Below, piece after piece: positions 1 to 13,500 of a stretch of 64,000 bases of DNA. Origin of the DNA: Fragum whitleyi (lineage: Eukaryota; Mollusca; Bivalvia; Cardiida; Cardiidae); NCBI GenBank assembly GCA_948146395.1, contig OX411559.1, positions 2,298,001 through 2,362,000 on the forward strand, given 5' to 3'. The notes beneath the pieces were generated by a model. The model had not been told where the DNA came from and searched no databases. It saw only the letters and a program-made list of their open reading frames with translations. The number at the start of each line of letters is the position of its first letter. The stretch's first letter is position 1. Made by a program: the position numbers and the translations under genes.

Positions 1-129
1 GCAGCTGGAGGCTAGGAAGGAATGTGGTGGTTGTACTGGTGAAAGAAATACCAGGAATCCATCGTTAGGTGCTGAAATAACTGAAATAATGTTGAAGCGG
101 CGTTAAACTCCATTCAATCAATCAATCGA
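1..129 (+). repeat. tRNA-derived SINE, 3' part
   Basis: Matches the body and tail of the full copy at 28875-29152 (gcagctggaggc, ataccaggaatcc, ttaggtgct, caatcaatcaat). The tRNA-like head is cut off by the window edge. The tail ends about 13 bases before the splice acceptor of the first exon in the window. Confidence 0.8.
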
Positions 130-142
130 TTCTTTTCTTAAG

Positions 143-1584
143 ATGACCCTACAAAAGACAGTACAACAGAAAATACAAAGGCTGTGGTTGAAGAAGATAA
201 TTTGGAGCCATATGCAAGCAAATTTGATGGGAATATTGATACAGGACAATCTCTGAAACTAAATCAAGAGGCCTCAACAAGAATGGATGATTCTGTTTTG
301 TGCACAGCAAGTTTAGACAATGTTGACGTAATGGTTGCTCCCAAAAACATTGTTTGTCCAGATAGTATCTCTGAAAAAGACAAAGACCTTGACATGAAAA
401 TCTCAATTACATTGAATAACTCAGAAGACTCTTGTTGCAAGATCAGGCATAAATTTGGTGTGATAGATTTCAGGGATGAACTGACAAATAGTGCTTTAGA
501 CTTGGCTAAGACAATAAGTGAAGTTATTGCAGAGGATGAAAAAGATTTGGAACATGATAACTCTGAAGAAAATAAAACAAATAAGGAAATTACTAATGAT
601 TTCTGTGATAATGCTCTAATGAAATATTTGAACCCTTCAAAAGAAATTGATAATGAAACTGATGATAAGATAGAAAATTCAAGCAGCTGTGATAGTGTAG
701 ACATGAAAAAAGTTGCCATGGAAACACATGATTATGAAAAAGATTCAATAAAAATATCAACACAAATCCAAAATCAATTTGAACTAAATAGTAGGAAACC
801 ACAAATATGTGATGAAGAAAGTCAAATTGATATTGAAAAGCAGCTTGATGATTACATACAAGATAATCAAGATTTGTCAAAGAATAGTGATAATGATTAT
901 CCAGATGAAAAGACAGACTTCAAATCTGATATCAAGGACCAAGGTCATGAAGTAACAGTGTCAAACATGTGTGATACTTTTGAATACAAGCAACATGGTG
1001 TTGAACAAGCTAACAATGCAAACAATGTGATGACTCCAAATAAATCTGTGATAAAAGAATCTTTAGTATTAAGTTTAGCAGAATCTGCTGACTGTGAAAT
1101 TGATTTGTCTAAAGAAGAAGATCAACATGGTGTTAAACAAGTTAACAATGCAAACAATGTGATGACTCCAAGTAATTCTGTGATAAAGGAATCATTAGTA
1201 TTAAGTGAAACAGAATCCCTTAACAGTGACAATGGTTTGTCTGAAGCAATTGATTCATTGAAAGTTTTTAGTGAAACAAGAGAAGTAAGAAAAGAAAGAG
1301 TATTATCTAGTGTTGATTCACCAATGGAAGGGGCTACAAATACTTCTTCTATTACTCACAAATCAGTGCATGAAAAACCTACTAACAACAATAATAACTC
1401 GGAGAAAGAAAATCTTGGTGGTCAGGAGGTTTTCAAGCCAGGACTAATAAGCCTAGACATAACAAATATAAAGTTTGTAAATAGAAAACTGGGTCAATTG
1501 TGTCTAAGGACGTTTCTGGACAAGAATCCTGGATTACAGAAACTGGAACTTTCTTGGAAAGGCCTGACTGAGGAGTTCCTCAGG
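143..1584 (+). CDS. LRR gene, exon a: long acidic disordered region and first LRR
   Basis: About 480 codons are open from 143 to the donor at 1585 (AGG|gtgaaa). A TAA in the same frame at 139-141 means translation must enter by splicing; the acceptor tcttttcttaag fits at 142, so this is an internal exon. The sequence is rich in D, E, N, S and K, low in aromatics and without transmembrane segments, so it is probably disordered. A 44-residue tandem duplication lies at nt 991-1254 (unit start QHGV, core NNANNVMTP). The last 50 residues start the LRR domain (ISLDITNI, LQKLELSW). The start of the protein is not in the window. Confidence 0.8.
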
Positions 1585-4500
1585 GTGAAATATTTTTGAC
1601 CTCTCATGTAAAAAGGGACCATCCGGGATTTCTGTAAAATGAATAATTGAAAATGAGATTTGATCCAGCATAGGTCAACCAGAAGTAGCAATTCAAAAGT
1701 TCTTTCAATGGAAGGAAGAATGATCATTCTAGATTCAGAAAATAAGGACGGGGCGAAAAGTGTCGACCCTAGTCAGTCTGCGCAGTCTGACTAGGGTCGA
1801 CACTTTACGCACTGTACTGATGGTCCCTTTTGGCATGACGGATCACATTTTTAAACCCAGTGTTTATTCTAAGCAGGGGGATCGGGGAATTGTCCCACTT
1901 TTTTCAAAGATCCTTCATATTTTCTAGATTTGTGGGGGATTTTTTTACTTAAAACAAAGAGTATGGAATACCAGTTATTTCTCAATTGCTTCAATTTTGT
2001 GCTGAAATCCCCCATAGTTATGAAATCCTAGAAAAAAGCCTGAAACCTTACTTGTTTAGTCTATAAGACTTAATTTATGAAATCAAATGAGCCTTTAGGT
2101 TCTAAAATAACCAAATTGTTTTTTGAAAATTAATTTTGCTGGATAAGGGTTTCAAAAAAGTTTAAAGGGTAAAAAGTATTGGTTGGGAAAGGAAAATTGT
2201 GAGGTAACTTCTCGTGGATTTTTGTCAAACTGATAATTGTGATTTTTTGGCTGCTGTCCAATGCATTAAAAATTTGGGTCTGAAATTGAAAAATGTACAA
2301 TATAAAAGTTACGCCTTCTTATTCTTACTTATAGGAAGTCTTGTCCAATCCGAACAAATTAGTTGAGGTGTCACTAGAAGAATATAAATTTTATATAAAA
2401 TGGTGGCCTTTATCTGTTCTTTCTAATTTTTGTTTATAGGATGTGCTACCCAACCTTAACAAATTAGCTGAGGTCTCACTAGAAGAATGTACATTTATAC
2501 AAAATGGTGGCCTTGCTGCATTACTGAGACATTGTCAGTCATTGAGGAGTATAAACCTAAGAGGTAATGTGAATTGATTGTTTAGATTAACTTCATTTTT
2601 ATTTCCCTGCTTTGATAGATTGATAAGAGGCTTTCTGTTTTTGTCATGTATACTGTCCCTTTGTTCATAAAAGACTTTTACATTGGCTATTACTTTTGAT
2701 TGGAAAGGAATAGAGCCTTCATATTTTACATGCACAATCCTTGTGACCAGAGCTATCGTTTTAGTGCATTTCACATGATGTAGAGTCACTTCATGTCAAT
2801 TTTGTTCACAATTGGTTTGACTGTTTGAGAAATTATTAGAAAACTTGCACTAAGTTTTGAAAAACTGAAATGAACAGCTATTATTCCAATGTACATTATA
2901 TATTACAGTATGGTTTTTAACAAGGAAGGGCTGTAGTTCAATTGTATATTGTACTCACCATGGACCTTGACTGCAATTAAAATGTTTCCTAGTCTATTTT
3001 TGTATACTACATGTTTGATGATTATCAAGGATATAGCTACGGTATCAATTTTGAATGTATGTGGTATATTTCAGGTGTGGTATTTATAAAGGACATGGCT
3101 ATGACTCCGATGTACACAATGTCAAATTTGACCAAAATAAACCTGGCAGAGAGTGAAATATCAGATACCACACTCTTTAGAATTGGAAACAGATTGAATG
3201 AAAAGGTAGGCAAACCTGGCTACTATTTGGCAATCTGAATAAACTAGCTAAGTAGAGTCATTGGTAGATGTGTCATTTGAAACATATTTTCAGATAATTT
3301 TAAGGTGACAGGTCTAGTTCAATCAGATTCAGCTGTTCAGACTATATCTCCAACAATTAAGGATAGATTCCATAAGAACATAGTCCTACAATTGTTTAAG
3401 TTTATGAATAGACATGACATTAGAAGCGAACTTTAAATTGCTTAAAGTCTGGTCAAGTTGACTAATCAAGGTCAAATATGGAAATTGATTAGGTGTTTGT
3501 GGCCTATTAGTAGAGCATTGGCCTCTTGACCCAAAGGTCCTGAGTTCAGTTCGTTAGTGAAGCTATCAATCTGGTTTCTTTCATTAGCCAACACATTCGG
3601 CGCAAGTACTGGTGGATCTTCTTTCATGAGAGAGTAATCTAAGATGTAAGAACTTGTTTCCCAATTTATGTAAAATGAAAAGGTTCAAACCACAGAAACT
3701 TGAAATTTCATCAATGCATTAAAAACGACTTAGAATTCCCATAGTTATACCATTTATAAATCGAATACAGTATTGTGACCGGTGATAACTAATTATATAG
3801 CATACCGGTCAATATAAATGAATAAATATTTATGTATAGATAGAGTATGGGACAAATTAAACCTATAAAACCTTTATTTTGCCTCAAAAATGGCTAAAAA
3901 CCAATAAATAACTTATATTTTTCTACAAAAACCTTTATTTTTGCAAAAAAGGTCTGATGAATAATTTTAAGACAAGTGTTTGCTTTCTGGTGCTATAAAT
4001 GTTTTGAAGATGCATTCTTTTAACAGCTGTTTGTACTTTTCTTGCTTTTCTCTGAGTTTTCAGATGTATATTAGGAATTAGTCTATGCTGCTGACAGGTA
4101 TTATCATTTTATTTTTGGTTGAAATATAAATTCATCACACGGAAGCTCCACTATTTTGGAAGGAAGATGCTAAAATTCATTTTGAAGAGAGAAAAAAATA
4201 CACTTAAAGAACCTATATTTTGGTGAAAAAACCTATAAATGAACCTATATTTCTGGTTTAGGTGGCAATGGACAGCGGCCTCCCGACTCTATAAACCGGA
4301 AGTGGGTTTTTGTTTATTTTACGGCTCAATTGGCGCGTTGCTTAAAAAGACCGGTTTTCGTAAGATTCTACTTATGGAAATAACGTAGAATAATGATGGT
4401 AAAACTTCATAATTTAGCTTCTTTTCAACATTTGATATTAATTGAATGACTGGGTCATTAAATTTAACAATAAAAATGCGTTAAAACCGGCATTCGATTA

Positions 4501-7500
4501 GGGGGGGAACACTGAAAAACTTTCTTATTTGAATGGAAAGGTATGCTGAATTTTTACCAAATAAAGAAAAAATATGGATTATAAACATATCAGAAAATAA
4601 GAAAAATTCATTGGGTAATTTCTTTAAAAAAATAGGTTTTTGTGGCACTTTTACCTACTAAAATTACAAAAATTAGCGCATTTTAACTTTTGAAAGGAAA
4701 TTGTGCAAATGCAATTGATCAAAGAGAAATTTTCTTGTCAAAAGCCATTGTGTACATGTATAAGGTCAATCAAAATATATGTGTTTTAAAGCTATAACCT
4801 AGTACAGAGTTTATACTAGACCTAAAACGAATATAACCGTTTTACTGAAAAATGGCCTATACCACTCAAGGGCAGATAACTCTAGCATGAAAACGAACAT
4901 GGACAGGTACCTTCAAATTTTGATAAAATGACAACACAATGTTAATCTACAACATATGTGACCAAGGAAAAAATTCATTGGGCGGAAAAAAATGACGCCA
5001 TGTGCCCATTGCTACCTCAAAGGAACCCATGAAAAAACCTATATTTTCCCAAGGGTCACTAGGAGGCCTGGAATAAGGATTAACTTCTTTTCTTATCTAG
5101 TTAACTGAGTTAGACTTGTCCTGGTGTGAAGGGATCACAGAAAAGGGAGTTAACTACGTCTGTATGAAGTGTACACAACTACAGGTAATAAACAATCAGT
5201 ATTTAGGGGTCTTTTTCTTTCTAAATATAAATAAATCCACTATCTGTTAATCTAATCCTATGTTATGCGAACTCATTGGAATTGTCTTATCAAGATGATT
5301 CCAAAGAGTACCCACAACATTGGATGTGGATGAGGAATAATAGATTTAAATTGTAAGCACTCCCAATAATCTTTAGCTATTTTGATTTTCTTGATATATA
5401 AATATTCATTATAGTCATCGTAATTGCCAAACACTATCCTTGTCAAAATACCTATAACATAAGGTTACCTTCAGAAATTGGTCAAATGTTTTTTTAGCTC
5501 GCCAAGGACAAAAGTCTTTGAAGAGCTATTGTCATACCGTCTGATTCGGCTTCAGGGTTGGTGTTGGCGTCCACATTAGGTTTAAGATTTTTATTTCTAT
5601 CAATACACTCACTAGGTGATAGGCTTTCACTGGTTATTGAGGTCCTTGACATTTTGACCTTGTCCTTTTATGGACATACAAATACTTTAACCAAAAACTT
5701 TAACCAAAAAACTTTAACCTTGCTTAAATTATTGAATGATTTTACCTAGGGACATCATTACTTCATATACACAGTCACTAGGTGATAGGCTTTCACTGGT
5801 TACCAAGGTACTTGACATTTTTACCTTAACCTTGACTTAAAAAAACTCTTACCAAAAAACTTTAACCTTGCTTATATTTTCTGATTGTTTTACCTAGGGA
5901 GATCATTTCTTAATAGACACACTCACTAGGTGGTAGGCTTTCACTGGTTACCAAGGTCTTTAATATTTTGACTTCGATCTTGACCTTTTATGGACTTTAT
6001 CCAAAAACTTTTTTGCTTGCTTATATTTCCTGATTGTTTTACCTTGGGACATCATTACTTCATATACAAACTCACTATGTGATAGGCTTTCACCAGAGAC
6101 CAAGCTCCTTAACATTTTGACCATGACCTTGACTATATTGGACTTAAAAAAAACTTTGACCCAACCTTGGTTATATTTTCTGAGTGCTTTTACCTAGGGA
6201 CATCATAACCTCATACAAAAACTCACCAGGTGATTGGCTTTCACCAGTAACCAAGGTCCTTGATAATTTGACCTTGACCTTTTATGTACTTATAAAAACT
6301 TTAACAAAAAAGCTTTAACCTTTCTTATACAGTTAAACTTCAGTAGCTCTAACACCTTGGGGACTAGATATTTAGTTCGAGAGATCGGATGTTCGACCAT
6401 TCCAAAAAACTATAAAGGTACCAAAAGATGGGAATGCGCCATAATTGGTAATACATCGTATCTGAATATACATATACTTTTTTGGATCTTCACTTTTTAT
6501 GTCCCCGTATCGAAAGATTGTATAGAATATTACATATTGTTTTACCGTTGTCAGTCTGTCTGTCCGTCTGCCTGTCTGTCTGCAAAACTTAACCAAAAAA
6601 AATTAACATTGCCAAAATCTTCAAGCCTATTCAAGATAAAAGGCTCATATTTGGCATGATGATAGATCTCAATGATACGCATCTGCTGATACCAAAATCA
6701 AGGTCATGTGATACGGTCAAGGTCATCTCTCAAGGTCAAATAACTCAAAAACTTTACCAAAAAACTTAAAATTGCCAAAATCTTCAAGCCTTTTCAAGAT
6801 ACAAGGCTCATAATTGGCATGATGAAAGATCTCAATGATCCGCATCTGCAGATACCAAAGTCAAGGTCATGTGATAAGGTCAAGGTCATCTTTCAAGGTC
6901 AAATAACTCAAAAACTTTACCAAAAAACTTAAAATTGCCAAAATCTTCAAGCCTTTTCAAGATACAAGGCTCATAATTGGCATGATGAAAGATCTCAATG
7001 ATCCGCATCTGCTGATACCAAAGTCAAGGTCATGTGATAAGGTCAAGGTCATCTCTCAAGGTCAAATAACTCAAAATACTCAACCAAAAGACTTAAAATT
7101 GCCAATATCTTCAAGCCTTTTCAAGATACCAGGCTAATACTTGGCATGATGATAGATCTCAATAATCGACATCTGCATGTTCCAAAGTCAAGGTCATGTG
7201 ACAAGGTCAAGGTCAAACTTCTTAATAACATAACCAAAAAACTTTCATTGTTCAGATTATTTAAGCATATTATAGATACCCTGTCTCATAATTGGCATGA
7301 TGAAAGCTCTCAGTGATATACATTTGTAGGTATCAAGGTTGAGATCATGTTAAAAGGTCAAGGTCATTTGTCAAGGCCTTCATTTTGAAAAAAAAAAAAT
7401 GCTGTTACGGGGGCATTTGTGTTTCACAAACACATCTCGTTAATCACTGGATTTTAGGTATCTAACAATTGATCCACGGGATTTGAGTTTGAAAATGAAT

Positions 7501-10500
7501 AAAGAAAAAAAAATGATGAAATAATTTTCAACTAAAGAGTCTTAATGTTGCATTCACTTTGTTTACAAAAAGGCTATCGTTTCATTATTCCTGTTATGTA
7601 CGAGGCCTCAATTGCAAGTGAAAAATTAAATAAATTCGTATTTAAAAACTGTTCAAATGTTGAATTTAAACGTTTGACGAGTATATAAATTTATGTCAGT
7701 CTTTGAGAAAATGTAGATCCATCTAAATTTAAAACCCAAATTTCTACATGAGTCACTCATTCAGACCCTTCTTGACATACTTTCAAGCATGGCCAAAGAA
7801 CAACTTAAATCAATTAAATAAAACCGTGTGTTTTCCAGGAATGGGTAGTTATGACCATAGGTAGCCAACGCGGGTGGGGATAGTATAATTTTACCAAATT
7901 TTGACAACAAAAAATTATTATACTATTTTTTTCTATCACAATGTATAAATAATATAAACAAGGTCCCGAACTACCCTCTTTTACGCAGAAAATCAAGTCG
8001 GTCGAGATCGCGCAATTCAACTTTATACCTATAAACCCAAGTTAAATATGATGCTCTACTTAAATCACTGATTGCATTCAATAGAAAACATTTTTTCCTG
8101 TCTCCCACGATCTAATTCTTTTCAAAATTACCAACAAATCAGTTAATATTAACTCATCAATTTGGAATCGGGAAGAAAACATTTCTGCTTCGGCTATTTT
8201 TGTTTATAAGCTCTCGACCAATCAGATAGCCTGATTCTACAGTTCAGTTGTAACAGGCTATCTGATTGGTCGAGAGGTTATAAACAAACATCGCCGTTGC
8301 AGAAATATTTTCTTCGCGATTCCAAATTGACAAGTAAATATGAACTGAATTGTTGGCATTTCTGAAAAGAATGAGGTACTGAGTGACAGGAAAAAATGTT
8401 TTCTATTGAATGCAATCAGTGATTTAAGTAGAGCATTATATTTAACTTGGGTTTATAGGTGTAAAGTTGAGTTGCGCGATCTCGACCGACTAGATTTTCT
8501 GCGTAAAAGAGGGTAGTTCGGGACCTTGTCTATATTATATATTGTGATAAAAAGAAATAGTATTTAAGTTTTTTGTGGTTAAGTTTTGGTAAATTAACAC
8601 TATCCCCACCCGTGTTGGCTACCTTTGGTTATGACGCACAGTGTGTAAATGACAATAGGATGCCAAAAATGGATTATGAGTTGAAAAGTGTGAAAATCAC
8701 CAAAATATGACATCTTATTATTAGCGATAGACCCTTTGTTTGAATTGTTCAAGGTAAAATATAAAGCATTTTTAACTTCCGGACTGAAGAATGTGTTCGA
8801 GAGTTTGACCATCCTGGTGTATGAGTTTTCCGAGGTCGAACGCTATGGATTATGAGCGAAATATGCCGGGACTGATATCCTTGTTTGAATTTTCCCTAGT
8901 GTTCAAGAGTACCCCTGTTAGAGGGACCAAAGTTTGCTTATATTTTCTTGGTGCTTATACCTATGGCTATTATACCTTTATTTCTTTATTATTTCTAAAT
9001 CAGACTGATATACATTAGATCATGGACTTTATCAAAAAATATTGACCTAGATCAAGTGCTGTTTGTGACAAGCATCAGTTTGGGTGAACTACATTGTCCG
9101 CTGACAACTCTTGATTTTTTTTTTCACTCAAAATAACCAATTTATCAATATTTGGTATTAAGTCAAATATAATACAAACTCTTTCGCATGATGATTGCAA
9201 GTTCATAGAATTAGATTTAGAAAATGGGTCATTTATTGAACAAAAAGGGCCCTATGGATTTTGTTTATGCAATAAAATCATCAATTATGTTAATATCATG
9301 AGACCTTCACATGATTCTTGTAGTATGAAATGTGTTCATTTCATAATGTTAAAGTTCCTGAAATCAAATCTTATGATAACCCTTAGTTGGCAAGTGAGTT
9401 GTCATTATAACACTTCAATAGAGACCTAAGTTTGGATTTTTTGCTCAAGTTGTGACCAACTTGTATCCAATGATTTATGAGTGATATCCAAAAATTGTTG
9501 AAACATGAACGTGAAAAGAGGACCTTTTCTCTTTTAGAGTATTGCCTGTCAACTCTACAGTGCCAACTTTTCAATATTACCCTTCATACTACTGAAAGAT
9601 ATGTCCAAACCAACATGCAAGAGTTATTAATAAGTATTGTGGTTGTTTCAACAGTTCTTGTCGAACATGAGACAACAGGACTTTTCATTTTCAGAGTATG
9701 GTGCTCCGTTCCTGCCCTGTTTCTAACATCACCCTACGTGTGATGTCTCAAAACTGTCCTTACTTGCTAGAGTTATCATTAACTCTTGCATGCTTGAACA
9801 ATTCTTGTGCTGTTCAAAATTGATCCAAGCATGTGATAACATGATTTTTTCTCTTTCAGAGTATGGTGCTCCATTCCTTCCCTGTTTCTAATATAACACT
9901 TTATGTGATGTCTCAAAACTGTAAAAACATGCAAGAATTGTTGATAGCTCTTGCATGATTGTATAGTTCTTGTGATTTACAAAAGATTTTCAAACATATG
10001 CTAATACATGTTTGGATTGTTTCTTTCAGAGTATGGTGCTCCAGTCCTGCCCTAATCTAACATTACCCTACATGTGGTGTTCCAAAATTGTCCAAACATG
10101 CAAGAATTATCAATAACTCTTGCATGTTTGAACAATTTTATGTGAGGTCCATAAATTATCAAAACACGAGATAACAAGATTTTCCCTCTTTCAGAGTATG
10201 GTGCTCCGGTCCTGCCCTGTGTCTAACATTACCCTGCATGTGATGTCTCAAAACTGTCCAAACATGCGAGAGTTGTTGATAGACAGCGTAGAAGGTGTCA
10301 GTTCAAATGAGTTTTCTGACACAGGACTCCTTGATGTAGCAGAGAATATGTTTCAGCTGGAAATACTAGATATTAGCTGGAATTTATGTGAGTAAAGACT
10401 TAGGTACAAAATTCAAATTTTTTTAATTCTTTTCGACCAATTTTGCTTTTACTAAAATTAATTCAATTTACACAAAAACAATGCATGATAGGGAAAATTG

Positions 10501-13500
10501 CATTTTTTGTTGCTTAAAAAGTTACAAAAAAATTGTGCTTGAAATTGGATGAAGATCTTGCAGTTAATTCCTGCCAGGAACAACAATTAATTCCCAACTG
10601 AAAAAAAGCTTCATTTCCTATTTATGGCCTGGATGATATCATGTTTTCAGTTGGGAAAGAATAGAGGATATATTGACTGAGTGGTCATGGAATACCAAAT
10701 TTGTTAAACAAGTCATCTTTAAACAGATAAAAATATGGCTGTGCCGAGTTTTTATCTTTTATAGATGACAAGTTTAATAAATTCTGTATTTTATAAGCAC
10801 TAATTTGATATCCTATTTATAATATGACTGGATTTTTTTTTGCGAAAAATCATCAAAATTTTTGAAATTCAACATTTCAATTTCCAGCGTAACTTATAAC
10901 GCCAATACAAACTGACATCACAATATATACATTATGATGTCATTTTCCCTGTTACAAAATAGTGTTGGTATTCTTTCTTAGCTCATTTGCATAAGTATTT
11001 CACTATATAACACCCTTGTAATATCAAAAATGTATCTTATAACTATACAATTATCCGTGTGATAATATCCCATATGATATTTTTAATGATGTCACATGGA
11101 TACTTTTCAAACATTGACATGATGGGGTTATTTTTAGAAACTTGCATTTCTGTTACAAACATCAACGAAAACAGGGCAAAAAGAGGTTATAAGATAAATA
11201 TAATACATATATAAATGCATTTCTGTTAGAAACATCAACAAAACAAGGAAAATAGAGGTTATAAGATAAAAATAATACATACTAAGTGTATTGTATGAAA
11301 AAATATCTTACTATGTTGTGGGAATCGATAATTGTCTTGGCAGATATTTTTTTTAGATTTTTTTTTCATACAATATACTAAGTACTTATTATATATATTG
11401 AATGGGGTTATTTCACTACTGTGATGTAGGCCATATTAAAATCCTCTATCCTCGTGAAAAAGCAGATTTTATATTCACTAAAACCTCGTAACTAAAACAT
11501 TTTTTAAACTGTAGTTAAACTGTTTATACAAGATTTAGATTTAAACCTAGACAAAATATTATATTTTCAGCAATTACAAACTTGGCCATTAGCAGTTTAA
11601 TGAACAACCTTTCCCGTCTCAAAGAAGTCCACATGAAGGGTCTTAAACAAATCACCTGTCTACCATTTTTACCCATTGTGTCAGGTATGTGTGTATATAA
11701 TCATCTGAATATTTATCCTGTCAAATACTTCACAAGCAATACAAAACATAGGCACAGAGCTCTTATTTGGTAGACATTTGTTGAAGCAAAATAAAATACT
11801 AAAGATTTGTTCCCCATTTTATTTCAAGGTTATATTCCTCTAAAAAATCAAAATTAAACAAAAATTAGAGCAACAGATTATAAAATACTTACACAGACTT
11901 TGGATCATTTTAATCACCTGAAATGGGCTTTAAGGAAAATTGAAGGGAAACTACTATTAGAGAGAAGAGCTGGTACAAGTGGAAATTTTGTCCCCAGGTA
12001 TCTGAGATAATATTACCTGAAGATATATAGAGGATATTGAATGAGTGGTCATTGAATACTGAATTTATTAAATGAGTCATCTATAAACATTAAAAACGAG
12101 GCTGCGCCGAGTTTTTATCTGTTTTAGATCACAAGTTAAAAAAATTCTGTATTTTATGAGCACAAATTTTATATTCTGTTTATAATATGACCCGAATTTT
12201 AGCAAAAAATCGTCAAAATTCTTGAAATACAACATTTCAATTTTCCGCAAATTTTATAACGCCGTTTAAAAATGACGTCACAAAACATTGATTATGACCT
12301 TATTTTGCAGTTACAAAATAGCTTTGCTATTCACTCTGAGCTCATTTGCATAATTATTCCACTAGTGTAATAACACCCATGTTATATCAAAAATATTCAA
12401 CAGGGTTATTTCGCTCCGACGACGTAGGTTATATTATAATCAAGTATACTTTGATTACTGTCCATGTATTTATTTATTATCTAAATACAAGTCCAGTATT
12501 TCTATAAAGGGGATTCAAGCATACTAATTCCAACATGGTTTTAAGGGACACAAGTGTAGCCAGTACTCACAAAACTATCTGATTTAAGTCCATAGGACTA
12601 TCTAGAAATCAACTTCAGAAATGAATTAAGTTTGAAGTTGATCCCTAAAGGTACTTATTAAACAATAGTTGGGTAAGGAAAATGACTCGGGACTAAAATA
12701 GTCTACAATTTTTTTTTTTGAAGTTTATCCCTGAAGGTACGAAGTGCATATACAATAGTAGGCTAACAGGTAATGATTCAGGACTCGGGTAGGAATGTTC
12801 CCCTATCTGATACCCGGATACTCGAGTATCAATACTAGTACCAGATACCAGATATGTAAGGGAGAGCACCCTTAGTAGAGAAAATCTGCTATTGTTTATG
12901 ACAAGCACTAAGGTATATACAGGGTTATTAATCTCAATCTGAGTCAGATATAGTAATTGTTAATAGGGACATCCCTAGTTGGTTGATTATAGAAAATTTT
13001 AAAGAAATTTGGTATATCAAAATGAACAAGAGTTGATTTAATTATTCTATATCTCATACAAACATTGCTGAATTTTAATTCAATTTCAATCGTCATTTAA
13101 AAGCTTAGGGATTTCAAGCCAGATGAGTAATTACACCCTCTTTAGTCTATTACCTAGGTTGTCATTAGATAAAGAAATGAAAAGCTTACAGATAAATTAA
13201 AATAATAAAAAAGGAAAACTGTAAAAGCAGTGTTAAACTTCATTTAAAGCAATAAAGAATCCAATCCGTCTTTCCTGCAATATCTGTCCTAAAAACATAT
13301 TAGAACTGGAAGAATATTTGTTCTTACTATTTCAGGTGTAAGAGATGACAATGGTATGGTGAAAGAATTCTGGGTAAGAAAACTTGTTTTGTGTTTGAAG
13401 TATTTAGAGAAGGTTCTTAGAAAATATTCCTCTGTATGCACCTGCATCAATAGAACTGGGAGATAATGTTTTACTGGTGTCCATCTGTCTGCCTATATGT

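Noticed and set aside
264..719. 151-codon minus-strand ORF
   Set aside because: Shadow of the biased Asn/Asp/Glu-rich exon on the + strand, whose splice phases are consistent with later exons.
9477..9743. 88-codon ORF before LRR exon e
   Set aside because: It crosses the duplicated exon-edge array and reads intron sequence between decoy acceptors.
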